Below are positions 35,723 to 45,055 of a stretch of DNA of 64,000 nt, piece after piece (the stretch's first letter is position 1; the number at the start of each line of letters is the position of its first letter). Source of the stretch: an uncultured bacterium (lineage in GTDB: Bacteria; Cyanobacteriota; Vampirovibrionia; Gastranaerophilales; Gastranaerophilaceae); NCBI GenBank assembly GCA_903868125.1, contig CAIPUE010000015.1:1-64000 (forward strand), written 5' to 3'. The notes beneath the pieces were generated by a model. It was not told the origin of the DNA. It ran no database searches and saw nothing but the letters and a program-made list of their open reading frames with translations. The position numbers were made by a program, and so were the translations under genes.

Positions 35723-37441
35723 TTATTCTTTTCTTGACAAAATCACTTTATCTATCGGAGTTCCAGCCAAAACCCACGGATATACCATCTCGAAAGGCTC
35801 TACAATAAAATCCAAGAATACCGGACCTTGATATTCAATCGCCTCTTTTAGTGCAGGAATAATTTCTTCTTTTTTCTTGATTCTAATCCCTTTAGCACCA
35901 TAAGCTTCTGCAACTTTTACAAAATCAGGCCCTGAAATTTTTGTTTCCGAATAATGCCGGTCAAAAAGTTTTTCTTGCCACTGGCGAACCATTCCAAGAT
36001 AACCATTATTCATTATCATTACCTTTACAGGCAAATTGTACTCTACGCACGTTGCGAGTTCTTGAATGTTCATTTGGATTGAACCGTCACCTGCGATATT
36101 CAAAACAAGTCTGTTTTTATCTGCCAAGCAAGCCCCCATTGCCGCAGGAAAACCAAACCCCATAGTGCCTAATCCACCTGAAGTTAAAAGTTTTCTGGGT
36201 TTTGTGAAATTGAAAGCCTGAGCCGTCCACATTTGATGTTGACCGACTTCCGTCGCGACTATCGGTTCATATTCTTTTGTATATTCATAAATTTGTTCTA
36301 AAACAGTATGAACATGTAGTTTTTCCGATTGAATTTCAGGAATAACTCTTTGTTTTTTCCATTCTTCAATCTGTTCAAACCATTCTCTTTTATTTTCTTT
36401 ATTGATTTCATAATTCTTAGCCTTAAATTCTTCTAACATAGCCTGCAATACAATTTTCGCATCGCCGACTATCGGAATATTTGCCGTAACATTTTTTGAA
36501 ATAGAACAAGGATCAATGTCAATGTGAATAATCTGCGCGTTTTTAGCGAATTCTTTGGAAGGACCGGTAATTCTGTCATTAAATCTAGTTCCTATTGAAA
36601 ATAAAACATCACAGTTACTTATTGCGTAATTTGCCCAATAATTCCCATGCATACCAAGCATGCCAAGTGCCATCTGGTCGTTCATCGGATAAGTTCCGAT
36701 ACCCATAAGAGTTGTTGCTACAGGAACATTCAACAATTTTGCAAGTTCTGTTAATTCCTCTGAAGCTTCAGAAGAAAGAACTCCGCCACCTGAAATAATA
36801 GCAGGACGTTTAGCGTTGCATAACAATTGAAGTGCTTTTGAGATTTGCTTGGGGTTTCCTTTGTAAGTCGGATTGTAACCTTCAAGGTCAACTTCTTTGG
36901 GATATTCAAATTCAATTTTTGCATCCAAAACATTTTTTGCCAAATCTATTACGACCGGACCTTTTTTACCTGTATTTGCAATATAAAAAGCTTCTTTTAT
37001 CACTCTGGCAAGGTCTTTTATGTCTTTTACAAGATAATTATGTTTTGAGCAAGAGCGAGTAATTCCAACAATGTCAGCTTCTTGAAAAGCATCATTTCCT
37101 ATTAGGCTTGCGCTGACCTGCCCTGTAAATACGACAAGCGGATGTCCGTCCAAGTAGGCATTTGCTATTCCTGTAATCGTATTTGTAGCACCTGGGCCTG
37201 AAGTTACAATTGCAACACCACATTTGCCGGTAACTCTTGCATATCCTTCTGCTGCATGGATTGCGGCTTGTTCATGTCTTACAAGGTAATGTTTGATTTT
37301 TTTTTCGTGGTAAAACGCTTCGTAAATCCCTAAAATAACTCCACCGGGGTAGCCAAATATCGTGTCCACTCCCTCATTCTTCAAACATTCCAAGAAAACT
37401 TGGGAGCCTGTTAGTTCCTTAGTTATAATTTTGTTTGTCAT
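35723..37441 (-). CDS. ilvB: Acetolactate synthase large (catalytic) subunit
   Basis: A ThDP enzyme that condenses two pyruvates, or pyruvate and 2-oxobutyrate, for valine, leucine and isoleucine synthesis. 572 residues with GYPGG, the catalytic glutamate region YLVRHEQAAIHAAEGYAR, VTSGPGATN, and the ThDP motif NIAGDGSIQMNIQELATCVEYNLPVKVMIMNN. ATG 37441 has GGAG 6 nt upstream and is better than the frame start at 37453. It forms an operon with ilvN. Confidence 0.95.
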   Translation of the reverse strand: MTNKIITKELTGSQVFLECLKNEGVDTIFGYPGGVILGIYEAFYHEKKIKHYLVRHEQAAIHAAEGYARVTGKCGVAIVTSGPGATNTITGIANAYLDGHPLVVFTGQVSASLIGNDAFQEADIVGITRSCSKHNYLVKDIKDLARVIKEAFYIANTGKKGPVVIDLAKNVLDAKIEFEYPKEVDLEGYNPTYKGNPKQISKALQLLCNAKRPAIISGGGVLSSEASEELTELAKLLNVPVATTLMGIGTYPMNDQMALGMLGMHGNYWANYAISNCDVLFSIGTRFNDRITGPSKEFAKNAQIIHIDIDPCSISKNVTANIPIVGDAKIVLQAMLEEFKAKNYEINKENKREWFEQIEEWKKQRVIPEIQSEKLHVHTVLEQIYEYTKEYEPIVATEVGQHQMWTAQAFNFTKPRKLLTSGGLGTMGFGFPAAMGACLADKNRLVLNIAGDGSIQMNIQELATCVEYNLPVKVMIMNNGYLGMVRQWQEKLFDRHYSETKISGPDFVKVAEAYGAKGIRIKKKEEIIPALKEAIEYQGPVFLDFIVEPFEMVYPWVLAGTPIDKVILSRKE

Positions 37442-37487
37442 TACGCACTCCAATTACAATTCAATTATATTCACTAATAAAAAAAAA

Positions 37488-38366
37488 TCAAATATTAGGC
37501 TCCAAATGGATTGAAATATCTGTATTTTTTAAATCCGCCTCAATTTCGGCTTCAATTCTATCACATAATTCGTGTGAAGTACTTATAGGCATTGTTTTTT
37601 CTACCACAAGAGTTATTTCTATATTTTTTTTAAGCCCTGCTTTTCTCGTCCTTAATTTTTTCAGAAATATTACATCATTTTCTAGGTAGTTCCCTATTAT
37701 TTTTTTAATTTGCAGATTTTCTTCTTCGCTTAATGATGTATCCAATAAGCTTTTTTTAGAGGCTTCACAAATTTTATATCCTGCTATAAAAATCATTATT
37801 GCAACAATAATCGCAACAATCGGGTCGTATATGGTATCACCTGTTATTTTTACTAAAATAAGCCCTAAAAACACTCCCAATGATGAGTAAATATCGGTTC
37901 TAAGATGTTCTCCATCTGCATATAAAGCAGTGGAACCGGTTTTTTTTGCGGTTCTGAATAAATACGTACTGACAAATAAATTTGCGACTATAGAAATAAA
38001 CATGACCGCAAGTCCGACATTGATGTCCAACTTTAAATCGGAATGAAATAATAATTTTTTTAAGGCTTCATAAATTATATAAAATGCCGCTAAGACTATC
38101 AGGCTTCCTTCAATGAAACTTGCAAAATCCTCATACTTACCATGCCCGAATTGATGGTCATCATCAGCAGGTTTTAAAGATTCCGAAACCGAAAAAAAGG
38201 TTATTATTGACGCCAACAAATCTGAACCTGAATGAATTGCCTCTGATATAATCCCTATACTTCCCGATATAATCCCCGCAATGAATTTCAATATTATCAA
38301 TGATAAATTCGATATTATTGATACCATTGCCGCAATTTTTTTCTCTTTAACTGTTATTTTATCCAA
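37488..38366 (-). CDS. Cation diffusion facilitator (CDF) transporter
   Basis: 292 residues, with six membrane segments and a cytoplasmic C-terminal domain (FLKKLRTRKAGLKKNIEITLVVEKTMPISTSHELCDRIEAEI). The metal-site pattern IISEAIHSGSDLLASIITFF and FGHGKYEDFASFIEG is typical: D/H residues in TM2, and the second D/H pair is in LRTDIY of TM5. It probably exports Zn2+, Mn2+ or Fe2+; the metal is not predictable by eye. Confidence 0.9.
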   Translation of the reverse strand: MDKITVKEKKIAAMVSIISNLSLIILKFIAGIISGSIGIISEAIHSGSDLLASIITFFSVSESLKPADDDHQFGHGKYEDFASFIEGSLIVLAAFYIIYEALKKLLFHSDLKLDINVGLAVMFISIVANLFVSTYLFRTAKKTGSTALYADGEHLRTDIYSSLGVFLGLILVKITGDTIYDPIVAIIVAIMIFIAGYKICEASKKSLLDTSLSEEENLQIKKIIGNYLENDVIFLKKLRTRKAGLKKNIEITLVVEKTMPISTSHELCDRIEAEIEADLKNTDISIHLEPNI

Positions 38367-38378
38367 AATTATTCCTTC

Positions 38379-38747
38379 TTAGTCTGACATATCAACGAAA
38401 ATCCCTTGTTGTTCAGGGACATACTCATCATATGCAGAATTTACTTTGACCTTTTTCTTGGTTCTCTTTATTTCTTCTCCAATTTCATGATGTATTTTTT
38501 TTAATACCTCAATATTTGCATATTTATTTTCTTGCATTTCCTGTTCCATTAACAGTAATGTTTCTCTTTCTTCGGCAGTAAACTTGATTGTTTTTTTTAT
38601 ATTTAAAAGTTGTTGTATAAGCCTGTCTTTATGAACCACTTCTTCTGCGGCAGAATCGTATTCTTCTTTTGCTATTAATGCATTAATCTCTTCTGTCAAG
38701 TTCTTTAATTGATTGTAGACTAACTCAAACTGCTTAAACTGAGTCAT
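38379..38747 (-). CDS. FliT-like flagellar chaperone
   Basis: 122 residues, almost all helical (FKQFELVYNQLKNLTEEINALIAKEEYDSAAEEVVHKDRLIQQLLNIKK). Start overlaps the fliS stop (ATGA). Position after flaG-fliS and size fit FliT, the chaperone of the filament cap, but sequence conservation is weak, so the symbol is left blank. Confidence 0.6.
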   Translation of the reverse strand: MTQFKQFELVYNQLKNLTEEINALIAKEEYDSAAEEVVHKDRLIQQLLNIKKTIKFTAEERETLLLMEQEMQENKYANIEVLKKIHHEIGEEIKRTKKKVKVNSAYDEYVPEQQGIFVDMSD

Positions 38748-39253
38748 TCTTGATCCTCACTGCTGTCATAAGCATCTTCATCTTCACTTTCGTCATCGTC
38801 GTCTTCATAGTCATAAGCATAATTATTTTCTTCTGCTTCTTCGTGTTTGTCGATTAATTCTACATCTTTTTCCGCATTGGCTATTTCTATTGCCTTTTGC
38901 CAAGTTTCTCTTAGTCGCATCAAGTGACCTAACACTTCGTCTATTTTTTCAATTTCTCTGGTAACGGCTGCAGCAACAAGGGTTTTGTTTAAATATTCAT
39001 AAAGCCTATAAAGTGTTTCTGCTAACTTTCCGCCTTGTTCTATTTTAAGTGTATTCATAAATTCAATAATTATTTTTTCACACCCTAGCATATTGCTTTG
39101 AAATTGTTCGTTATCTTGAGCATCAAGTGCAATTTTAGCTTGATTTAAGTATTGAATTGCCCCATCATATAACAGTATCAATATTTGTTCAGGAGTTGCC
39201 GTTTCCATCTGATTTTTTTTATATTGCTTTAAGTAAGGGTTCACCGCTTGCAT
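38744..39253 (-). CDS. fliS: Flagellin chaperone FliS
   Basis: FliS binds the flagellin C-terminus and stops premature polymerisation. The 169-residue protein has the diagnostic start NPYLKQYKKNQMETATPEQILILLYDGAIQYLNQAKIALDA (residues 5-45) and a helical body with LAETLYRLYEYLNKTLV. It is about 35 residues longer than usual: after residue 130 comes a very acidic tail (DYEDDDDESEDEDAYDSSEDQE). The order flaG-fliS-fliT matches flagellar operons; no flagellin is in the window. Confidence 0.9.
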   Translation of the reverse strand: MQAVNPYLKQYKKNQMETATPEQILILLYDGAIQYLNQAKIALDAQDNEQFQSNMLGCEKIIIEFMNTLKIEQGGKLAETLYRLYEYLNKTLVAAAVTREIEKIDEVLGHLMRLRETWQKAIEIANAEKDVELIDKHEEAEENNYAYDYEDDDDESEDEDAYDSSEDQE

Positions 39254-39288
39254 AATTTTATCTTCTTTCTTTAGTTATTTATCTATCT

Positions 39289-39726
39289 CTATATTTTTCT
39301 ATTAACCAAAATCCCGGATGCACTATCCATTTTTGAGACCAGTTCCATCAAATCTTGTGCACTGATTGTTTCAAGGACTTTTTCATCCTTGTTGTTAAAA
39401 AGCTCTATCAACTCTGTTTCAGAATTGATTCTTACTGAAAATTCTTTCGGATTTTTATTTTCAAAACTTTTTTCATTTAATAATCTTTGTTCTTCATTAT
39501 TATTATCATCATTTTTTCTTTCTTTAAAACCATCATTAAATTGATTTTTATTTTGTTTTTGCTCTTCTTTCTCTTTTACCCCATTTTCTTTTAATAATTC
39601 GCTAACATTTTTTATTTTGAATTCAGAACCCTTTTTTGCTAGTTGTTCAGCTTGATTTGCCATCTGTGCAGATGTCATGTCGATATTCAAACCAAGATTA
39701 CCCATTGAAAATCCATCTAAACCCAT
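39289..39726 (-). CDS. FlaG-like flagellar protein
   Basis: 145 residues. A hydrophilic N-terminal half rich in Lys/Glu/Gln/Asn leads to a C-terminal block KEFSVRINSETELIELFNNKDEKVLETISAQDLMELVSKM (about 90-130), which has the FlaG pattern of a beta strand pair followed by the IP/IS-x-x-L helix. Context (before fliS and fliT) supports it; alone the match is only moderate. It may control filament length. Confidence 0.65.
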   Translation of the reverse strand: MGLDGFSMGNLGLNIDMTSAQMANQAEQLAKKGSEFKIKNVSELLKENGVKEKEEQKQNKNQFNDGFKERKNDDNNNEEQRLLNEKSFENKNPKEFSVRINSETELIELFNNKDEKVLETISAQDLMELVSKMDSASGILVNRKI

Positions 39727-39755
39727 GCCACTCCATCTTAAACTTTGTTTATAAA

Positions 39756-39784
39756 TTGACTATATTGGTATTATAATATATAAT
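39756..39784 (+). promoter_or_regulatory. Promoter of the gene at 39794
   Basis: TTGACT (39756-39761) and TATAAT (39779-39784) are 17 bp apart, the best sigma70 spacing in the window. The GTG at 39794 is only 9 nt beyond the -10 box. Confidence 0.65.
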
Positions 39785-39793
39785 TAGTAAAAA

Positions 39794-40561
39794 GTGAATA
39801 GAGAGAGACTTATTTTGGTAAAAAATATTTTAGAATTATTTTTAGATAGATTATTAGAATTTCCTTTGTGGGTTAAACAAATTATATATTTACGCTTATA
39901 TAGAAATTTGTCTCTATCCCTGAGCGAAGATTTTATTCATACGAAAGAAGAAAATCTTTTCCATTTGGATGTACCTGTTTTGTCTTTTGCCGGAAGAACT
40001 GAATTGAATGATAGAAAAAACGGATTGGACATTCACATTTATAATTTTTTAGCTAATGCCTCGGAAGGCTTAAATATGTTGGAAATATCAATGAACAATT
40101 TTTGGACGATGGAAGAAGTTGCAAAATGTTACATTTTCTGCTTAGAACAGAATTATATTAAAGCTCCCGAATCCATATATATTTACTCAATGGCTGGATT
40201 TATGGCAGGAACGCTGCGAACAGGAGAATATTTTAAGCGAATAGGGAAAATTAACGTTGATCAATTAGAGCAAACAATTATAAAACAAAACGAATACGCT
40301 GCAAAAAAAACTCCGCATAAAATGGCTGAAATAATGATTAGCCTAGGTTTTATAACTGAAAAAGATACTTCTTCATTGCTAACAATAAAAGAAGAAGCCA
40401 AAAAAAGATTTATCTTGGATTCTGCAATTATCCCTAAAACAATAACCGGAGAAATTCAACATTTGAAAAATCATCAAGCGGAAATAGACAAATTAACCGA
40501 ACAAAATAACTTGCTAAAGGCTCAATTAAGCAAGATTTTGGCACTTGTTAAGAAAAAATGA
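39794..40561 (+). CDS. Conserved-looking protein with MshEN/T2SS-like segment, unknown function
   Basis: 255 residues from GTG 39794; a TTG at 39815 with GAGAGAG upstream is an alternative. The region about 120-190 (CLEQNYIKAPESIYIYSMAGFMAGTLRTGEYFKRIGKINVDQLEQTIIKQNEY...LGFITEKD) resembles the tandem helical repeat of type II secretion/type IV pilus ATPase N-domains, in which LG-x-L-x-x-x-G-x-I-T-x-x-Q-L repeats occur. The tail is coiled coil (HQAEIDKLTEQNNLLKAQLSKILALVKKK). Its stop overlaps the asparaginase start. Role unknown; perhaps regulatory. Confidence 0.5.
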   Translation: MNRERLILVKNILELFLDRLLEFPLWVKQIIYLRLYRNLSLSLSEDFIHTKEENLFHLDVPVLSFAGRTELNDRKNGLDIHIYNFLANASEGLNMLEISMNNFWTMEEVAKCYIFCLEQNYIKAPESIYIYSMAGFMAGTLRTGEYFKRIGKINVDQLEQTIIKQNEYAAKKTPHKMAEIMISLGFITEKDTSSLLTIKEEAKKRFILDSAIIPKTITGEIQHLKNHQAEIDKLTEQNNLLKAQLSKILALVKKK

Positions 40562-41553
40562 TTAATTATTTCCCTTCCAAATTGGTTGAATACATAAGAG
40601 ACGGACTAGTGGAACAGGAACATTTCGGCATTATTGTTAAAATGGCTAAGGACAAAAAGGTTTTTAAGCTGGGCAGCGATAAAGATTATCCGTTTTACTT
40701 GCGCTCTTGTGCAAAACCTTTGCAAGCGGCTCTTTTGGTTGATTTTCAGTTGGATGAATTTTATCAAATGACAAGCGATGAAATTGCAATTTGTTGCGCT
40801 TCTCACACTGGTGAAGCATGCCATGTTCAAACGATCCGAAAACTTTTGAACAAAGCCCAAATTGATGAAAATTTACTAAAATGTGGATTGCATAAACCAT
40901 TGAGCAAAACTGAACAAAACAAAATGCTCTTATCCGGAGTAAATGAAACTGTTTTACAGAATAATTGTTCGGGTAAGCACGCTATGATGCTTGCAATTTG
41001 TAAAAAAAATGGATGGGAGTTGGAAACTTATGATAAAAAAAACCATCCGCTTCAAGTTGCGATTAAAAATAAAATATATGACCTTTGTGAAGTTTACAAT
41101 AATTATGCTGTTACAAAAGACGGCTGTGGGGTTCCGATTTATGCCATGCCTTTAGAAAATATGTTGCGTGGGTATCTGAATTTGTTTTTTGATAAAAAAT
41201 ACTCAAAAATAAGCAATGCCTTTATCGAAAACCCTTATTTAATAGGAGGCGAAGACAGGCTTGATACGGCGATTATGAGCGCAAATAAAGATTTGATAGC
41301 AAAAGTTGGTGCGGGAGGACTTTGCATTGTCGTTAACCTCAAGGAAAAAGAGGGATTAATCATTAAAATCATGGATTGTGATATGAAAGCTCGTGCTATT
41401 TGCCTTATTGAGGCACTCAAACAAATGAAATGGCTTGATGCGAGCATGCTTAAACACGATTTAATAAAATCACAAAACAAAACAGATATTCTAACTCTCC
41501 ACGGCGAAAAAATCGGCTTTGCAAAATGTGCTTTTAAGCTTTGCAGATACTAA
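40558..41553 (+). CDS. Asparaginase (rhizobial type II-like family)
   Basis: 331 residues of the Asparaginase_II family (not related to E. coli AnsA/AnsB). Diagnostic motifs are LRSCAKPLQAALLV, CCASHTGEACHVQTI, NNCSGKHAMMLAICK and KDGCGVPIYAMPL, with GEDRLDT and GAGGL further on. It should hydrolyse asparagine to aspartate and ammonia. The start overlaps the preceding stop by four bases (ATGA). Confidence 0.82.
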   Translation: MINYFPSKLVEYIRDGLVEQEHFGIIVKMAKDKKVFKLGSDKDYPFYLRSCAKPLQAALLVDFQLDEFYQMTSDEIAICCASHTGEACHVQTIRKLLNKAQIDENLLKCGLHKPLSKTEQNKMLLSGVNETVLQNNCSGKHAMMLAICKKNGWELETYDKKNHPLQVAIKNKIYDLCEVYNNYAVTKDGCGVPIYAMPLENMLRGYLNLFFDKKYSKISNAFIENPYLIGGEDRLDTAIMSANKDLIAKVGAGGLCIVVNLKEKEGLIIKIMDCDMKARAICLIEALKQMKWLDASMLKHDLIKSQNKTDILTLHGEKIGFAKCAFKLCRY

Positions 41554-41642
41554 GAAATGTAACGTTTTTTAACCAAGGCTAGCAACAAAAAAAAATCACA
41601 AGGTTTTAAGCAAGCATAACAGAATATAAGAGGTAAATAAAA

Positions 41643-42152
41643 ATGCAGATTGTAAGAATTCAAAACGCTCCTGTTCAAAGAAAACAGGCTTTACAAAAAT
41701 CCCCAAGTTTTACAGGGGATGTGTATCAAATAATTTATGATGGTGAAAATGTGAGTTATTCGTTCAAGTTGGCAGCTCCGACTAGAACTCAATGGATAGA
41801 TGCGGTAAACAAGTATCAGTCTAAATTCCCAGGAGTAGAAACTTCTAATTTCCGAGATCTTTCAGATAAAATTTCTGTTTTCGGAATACGTTTCCCGAAA
41901 AAACACCATGAAGCAGAAAGCGGATATAGGCTAGGCGTGTCGCTTAAAGAAGGTGAATTTAGGGAAACCCGACAAATTGCTAGGATTGTTCAACAAATAC
42001 CAGAGGCTCAAGCAAAGAATTGGGGTATTGTTAGATTCCCCAAAATAATTACTATTTTAAATGATACCCCTACAACAACACTAGAAAAAGCTGTTGAGCA
42101 GGTGGCAGAACGCTTTGCCAAACGTTTAAAAATTCTTAGCAAGGTTAAATAA
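41643..42152 (+). CDS. Orphan protein with N-terminal SPSFTG motif
   Basis: 169 residues. N-terminus MQIVRIQNAPVQRKQALQKSPSFTGDVYQIIYDGENVSYSFKLA includes SPSF-TG, like the orphan at 16532. The body is alpha/beta with no transmembrane segment (KFPGVETSNFRDLSDKISVFGIRFPKK, GVSLKEGEFRETRQIARIVQQIPEAQ). GAGG precedes the ATG. No family recognised; it may belong to a lineage-specific set of short proteins sharing an N-terminal tag. Confidence 0.55.
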   Translation: MQIVRIQNAPVQRKQALQKSPSFTGDVYQIIYDGENVSYSFKLAAPTRTQWIDAVNKYQSKFPGVETSNFRDLSDKISVFGIRFPKKHHEAESGYRLGVSLKEGEFRETRQIARIVQQIPEAQAKNWGIVRFPKIITILNDTPTTTLEKAVEQVAERFAKRLKILSKVK

Positions 42153-42160
42153 TAAATATT

Positions 42161-45001
42161 TTAACCTACAATCGCCTCGAAGCACTCAGAACAAATAGTT
42201 TCATGCCCTGTGTGTTCACCTAAAGGTCTGTATTTCCAACATCTTTCACATTTTTTACCGTGAGATTTTGTAACCCAAACGCTAAATTCATCTTCCGAAT
42301 ATTCGTTCAAAGCATCCAAAGGTTTATCTTCACACAAAACTGCTTGAGACGTTATAAAAATATTGCATAATTCATCTTCGTTTGCCTGCAAAACGCTCAA
42401 AGTGTCATCTGAAGTCTTTATATAAACAGCCACCTCAAGTGAACTTCCGACCTGTTTTTCGGCTCTTAATGGTTCAATCGCCTTGGTTACGATTTCTCTT
42501 GCCTTCAGAATTTTTGCAAATTCGGCTTCCAAAAGCGTATTCTCCCATCTGGGATTAACCAATGGCCAATTTGAAAGTAAAATACTCTCCAGCCCCTGCT
42601 TTTGGCAGTCAAGAACATTCTGCCAAATATCCTCCGCCTGATGTGGCATAACAGGAGCTAAAATTCTTATCAATGCCTGTGATATTTCAAACAAAACAGT
42701 TTGACATGCACGACGAGAAAGCGATTGCTTACCCGCGGTGTACAGTCTGTCTTTGACAATATCCAGATAAAATGCGCTCAAATCAACCGCTGCAAAGTTT
42801 TGAAGATGTTGAAAATATTTATAAAATTCATAATTTTCAAACGCCTCTGTGACCTGATTTACCAGTTGATTTAATTTATGCAGCGCAAACTTATCCAAGT
42901 TTTTAAGCTCACTGTATTGAACATAATCTTTTTCAGGGTCAAAATCATAAAGGTTGCCGAGTAAAAATCTTACTGTATTTCTTGTTTTTTTGAATATTTC
43001 GACAAGTTGTTTTATTGAATTTTCACCGATTTTAATATCGTTTCGATAATCCACAGAAGCGGCCCAAAGTCTTAATAAATCAGCACCGTAAACTTTGATT
43101 ATTTCTTGCGGAGCAACGACGTTGCCCAACGATTTTGACATTTTTCTGCCGTCTCCGTCAAGCACAAACCCGTGGGTTAAAACCTCCTTGTAAGGAGCAA
43201 TCCCCTCAGTCGCCATCGCGGTCAAAAGTGAAGACTGGAACCAACCTCTATGTTGGTCAGAACCCTCTAAGTACATATCGACAGGAATTTTACCCAACTC
43301 TTCACAACGTTTCTCGACAACAGCGCGCCAGCTTACGCCTGAATCAAACCAAACATCCATAATGTCTTTTTCTTTTTGGAAATTTATACCTTTACATTCC
43401 GGGCATTTAAAATTATTAGGTAAAAGTTCTTCTTCAGAATATTTAACCCAAGCATCGGAACTTTCTTTATCAAAAAGATTAGCTACATGTTTGATTGTTT
43501 CGTCGTTAACAATAACTTCGCCACAATCTTTGCAGTAAAAAACAGGAATGGGAACACCCCAAGCTCTTTGACGAGAAATACACCAGTCAGAACGGCTTTC
43601 AACCATATTAGAAATTCTAGTTTCGCCACTTGCAGGGAACCATTTAACTTTTTTTATTTCTTCCAAAGTTTCTTGTCTGAACTTGTCAACTTTAACAAAC
43701 CACTGAGGCGTAGCACGGTAAATTACGGGTCTTTTACAGCGCCAACAGTGCGGATAACTGTGTTGAATATCATATTTTGCAAGTAACGCACCGACTTTTT
43801 CTAAATTCTCAATGACAACCGCGTTACCTTTATAGTAAGGAATTCCGGTTAAATCAGCAACGGATTCTGTCCAAACACCTTTCGCATCAAGTGGAGAAAA
43901 AATATCAAGCCCATATTTTACCCCGACCTCATAATCTTCAAGTCCGTGTCCGGGTGCTGTGTGAACAGCGCCGGTTCCTGCTTCTGTCGTAACATGTTCA
44001 CCCAAAATCAATACAGATGCTCTGTCGTATAATGGATGTTTTGTTTTCAACAACTCAAGATTTCCACCTTTCGTTGTACCTAAAACTTGTATTTCACTCT
44101 CTTCCCAAGCAACGCCCTGCAAGAAATTACCTAAAAGTTCCTGCGCTACAACATAAATATCGCCGTCTTTTTGAATGAACGTATATTCTAATCTCGGATG
44201 CAAACAAATCGCCATATTAGACGGGATTGTCCAAGGCGTTGTAGTCCAAATCACGGAATAGATGTTTGGAAGTTTAGATGGTTGTAATGTTGAATTATTT
44301 ATTAATTCAATAATTTTTTTACTTGAGTCTTCATCAAATTTAAATCTTACATAAATCGAAGTCGAAGTATGGTCCGCATATTCTACTTCGGCTTCAGCCA
44401 GTGCAGTTTCGCAAGATGCACACCAGTAAACAGGTTTTAGCCCTTTTTCGACATATCCGTTTTTATACATTTGTCCAAAAACTCTCACCTGCTCGGCTTC
44501 ATACGTAGAATCAATTGTCAAATAAGGGTTTTCCCAGTTTCCTAAAACCCCTAAACGTTTAAACTCGCTTTCTTGACCTTTTAAGTTCTTATGAGCAAAT
44601 TCTCTGCATTTTTGACGAAGTTCAACAGGAGTAATCGCCTCACGCCCGCCTTTAATGTTTTTTACAACCGCATTTTCGATAGGCAGTCCATGTCCATCAT
44701 AACCCGGCACATAAGGCGCATAAAATCCCGCTTGAGATTTATATTTAATCAAAATATCTTTTAAGATTTTATTCAAAGCCGTTCCAATGTGGATTTTATC
44801 TGAACTTAGATAGGGCGGACCGTCGTGCAAAATAAAAGAACGATTTTTTTCCCTCTGTTCAATATTTTTTTCGTAAATACAATTGTCTTCCCAAAATTTT
44901 TGGATTTCAATTTCTCTCATTGCCGCATTTGCTCTCATCGCAAGCGTTGTCTGCGGTAAATTTAATGTATCCTTGTATTCGATTGTTTCTTTTTGCATCA
45001 T
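42161..45001 (-). CDS. ileS: Isoleucyl-tRNA synthetase
   Basis: About 946 residues from ATG 45001 (or 44998), with AAAGGG upstream. Class I synthetase: the first signature is HDGPPYLSSDKIHIGTALNKILKDILIKYKSQAGFYAPYVPGYDGHGLPIE; here the HIGH motif reads HIGT. The editing domain contains TTPWTIPSNMAICLHP and GTGAVHTAPGHGLEDYEVG, the second signature is DGRKMSKSLGN, and the C-terminal zinc motif is CERCWKYRP...CSECFEAI. This bacterial-type (zinc-tailed) IleRS charges tRNA-Ile. Confidence 0.96.
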   Translation of the reverse strand: MMQKETIEYKDTLNLPQTTLAMRANAAMREIEIQKFWEDNCIYEKNIEQREKNRSFILHDGPPYLSSDKIHIGTALNKILKDILIKYKSQAGFYAPYVPGYDGHGLPIENAVVKNIKGGREAITPVELRQKCREFAHKNLKGQESEFKRLGVLGNWENPYLTIDSTYEAEQVRVFGQMYKNGYVEKGLKPVYWCASCETALAEAEVEYADHTSTSIYVRFKFDEDSSKKIIELINNSTLQPSKLPNIYSVIWTTTPWTIPSNMAICLHPRLEYTFIQKDGDIYVVAQELLGNFLQGVAWEESEIQVLGTTKGGNLELLKTKHPLYDRASVLILGEHVTTEAGTGAVHTAPGHGLEDYEVGVKYGLDIFSPLDAKGVWTESVADLTGIPYYKGNAVVIENLEKVGALLAKYDIQHSYPHCWRCKRPVIYRATPQWFVKVDKFRQETLEEIKKVKWFPASGETRISNMVESRSDWCISRQRAWGVPIPVFYCKDCGEVIVNDETIKHVANLFDKESSDAWVKYSEEELLPNNFKCPECKGINFQKEKDIMDVWFDSGVSWRAVVEKRCEELGKIPVDMYLEGSDQHRGWFQSSLLTAMATEGIAPYKEVLTHGFVLDGDGRKMSKSLGNVVAPQEIIKVYGADLLRLWAASVDYRNDIKIGENSIKQLVEIFKKTRNTVRFLLGNLYDFDPEKDYVQYSELKNLDKFALHKLNQLVNQVTEAFENYEFYKYFQHLQNFAAVDLSAFYLDIVKDRLYTAGKQSLSRRACQTVLFEISQALIRILAPVMPHQAEDIWQNVLDCQKQGLESILLSNWPLVNPRWENTLLEAEFAKILKAREIVTKAIEPLRAEKQVGSSLEVAVYIKTSDDTLSVLQANEDELCNIFITSQAVLCEDKPLDALNEYSEDEFSVWVTKSHGKKCERCWKYRPLGEHTGHETICSECFEAIVG

Positions 45002-45016
45002 TTTCCCTTTATATTG

Positions 45017-45041
45017 TTGGACAGGCAAGCCCAAGCTACTT
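45017..45041 (-). repeat. Degenerate REP-like element
   Basis: On the minus strand GTAG is followed by CTTGGGC...GTCCAAC, an imperfect family member between ileS and the symporter. Confidence 0.4.
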
Positions 45042-45055
45042 TTTGTTTTTTTTTA

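Noticed and set aside
42161-45001. HIGT instead of HIGH in IleRS as a sign of inactivation
   Set aside because: All other catalytic, editing and zinc motifs are intact; variation at this position may be tolerated, and I could not check how common it is.
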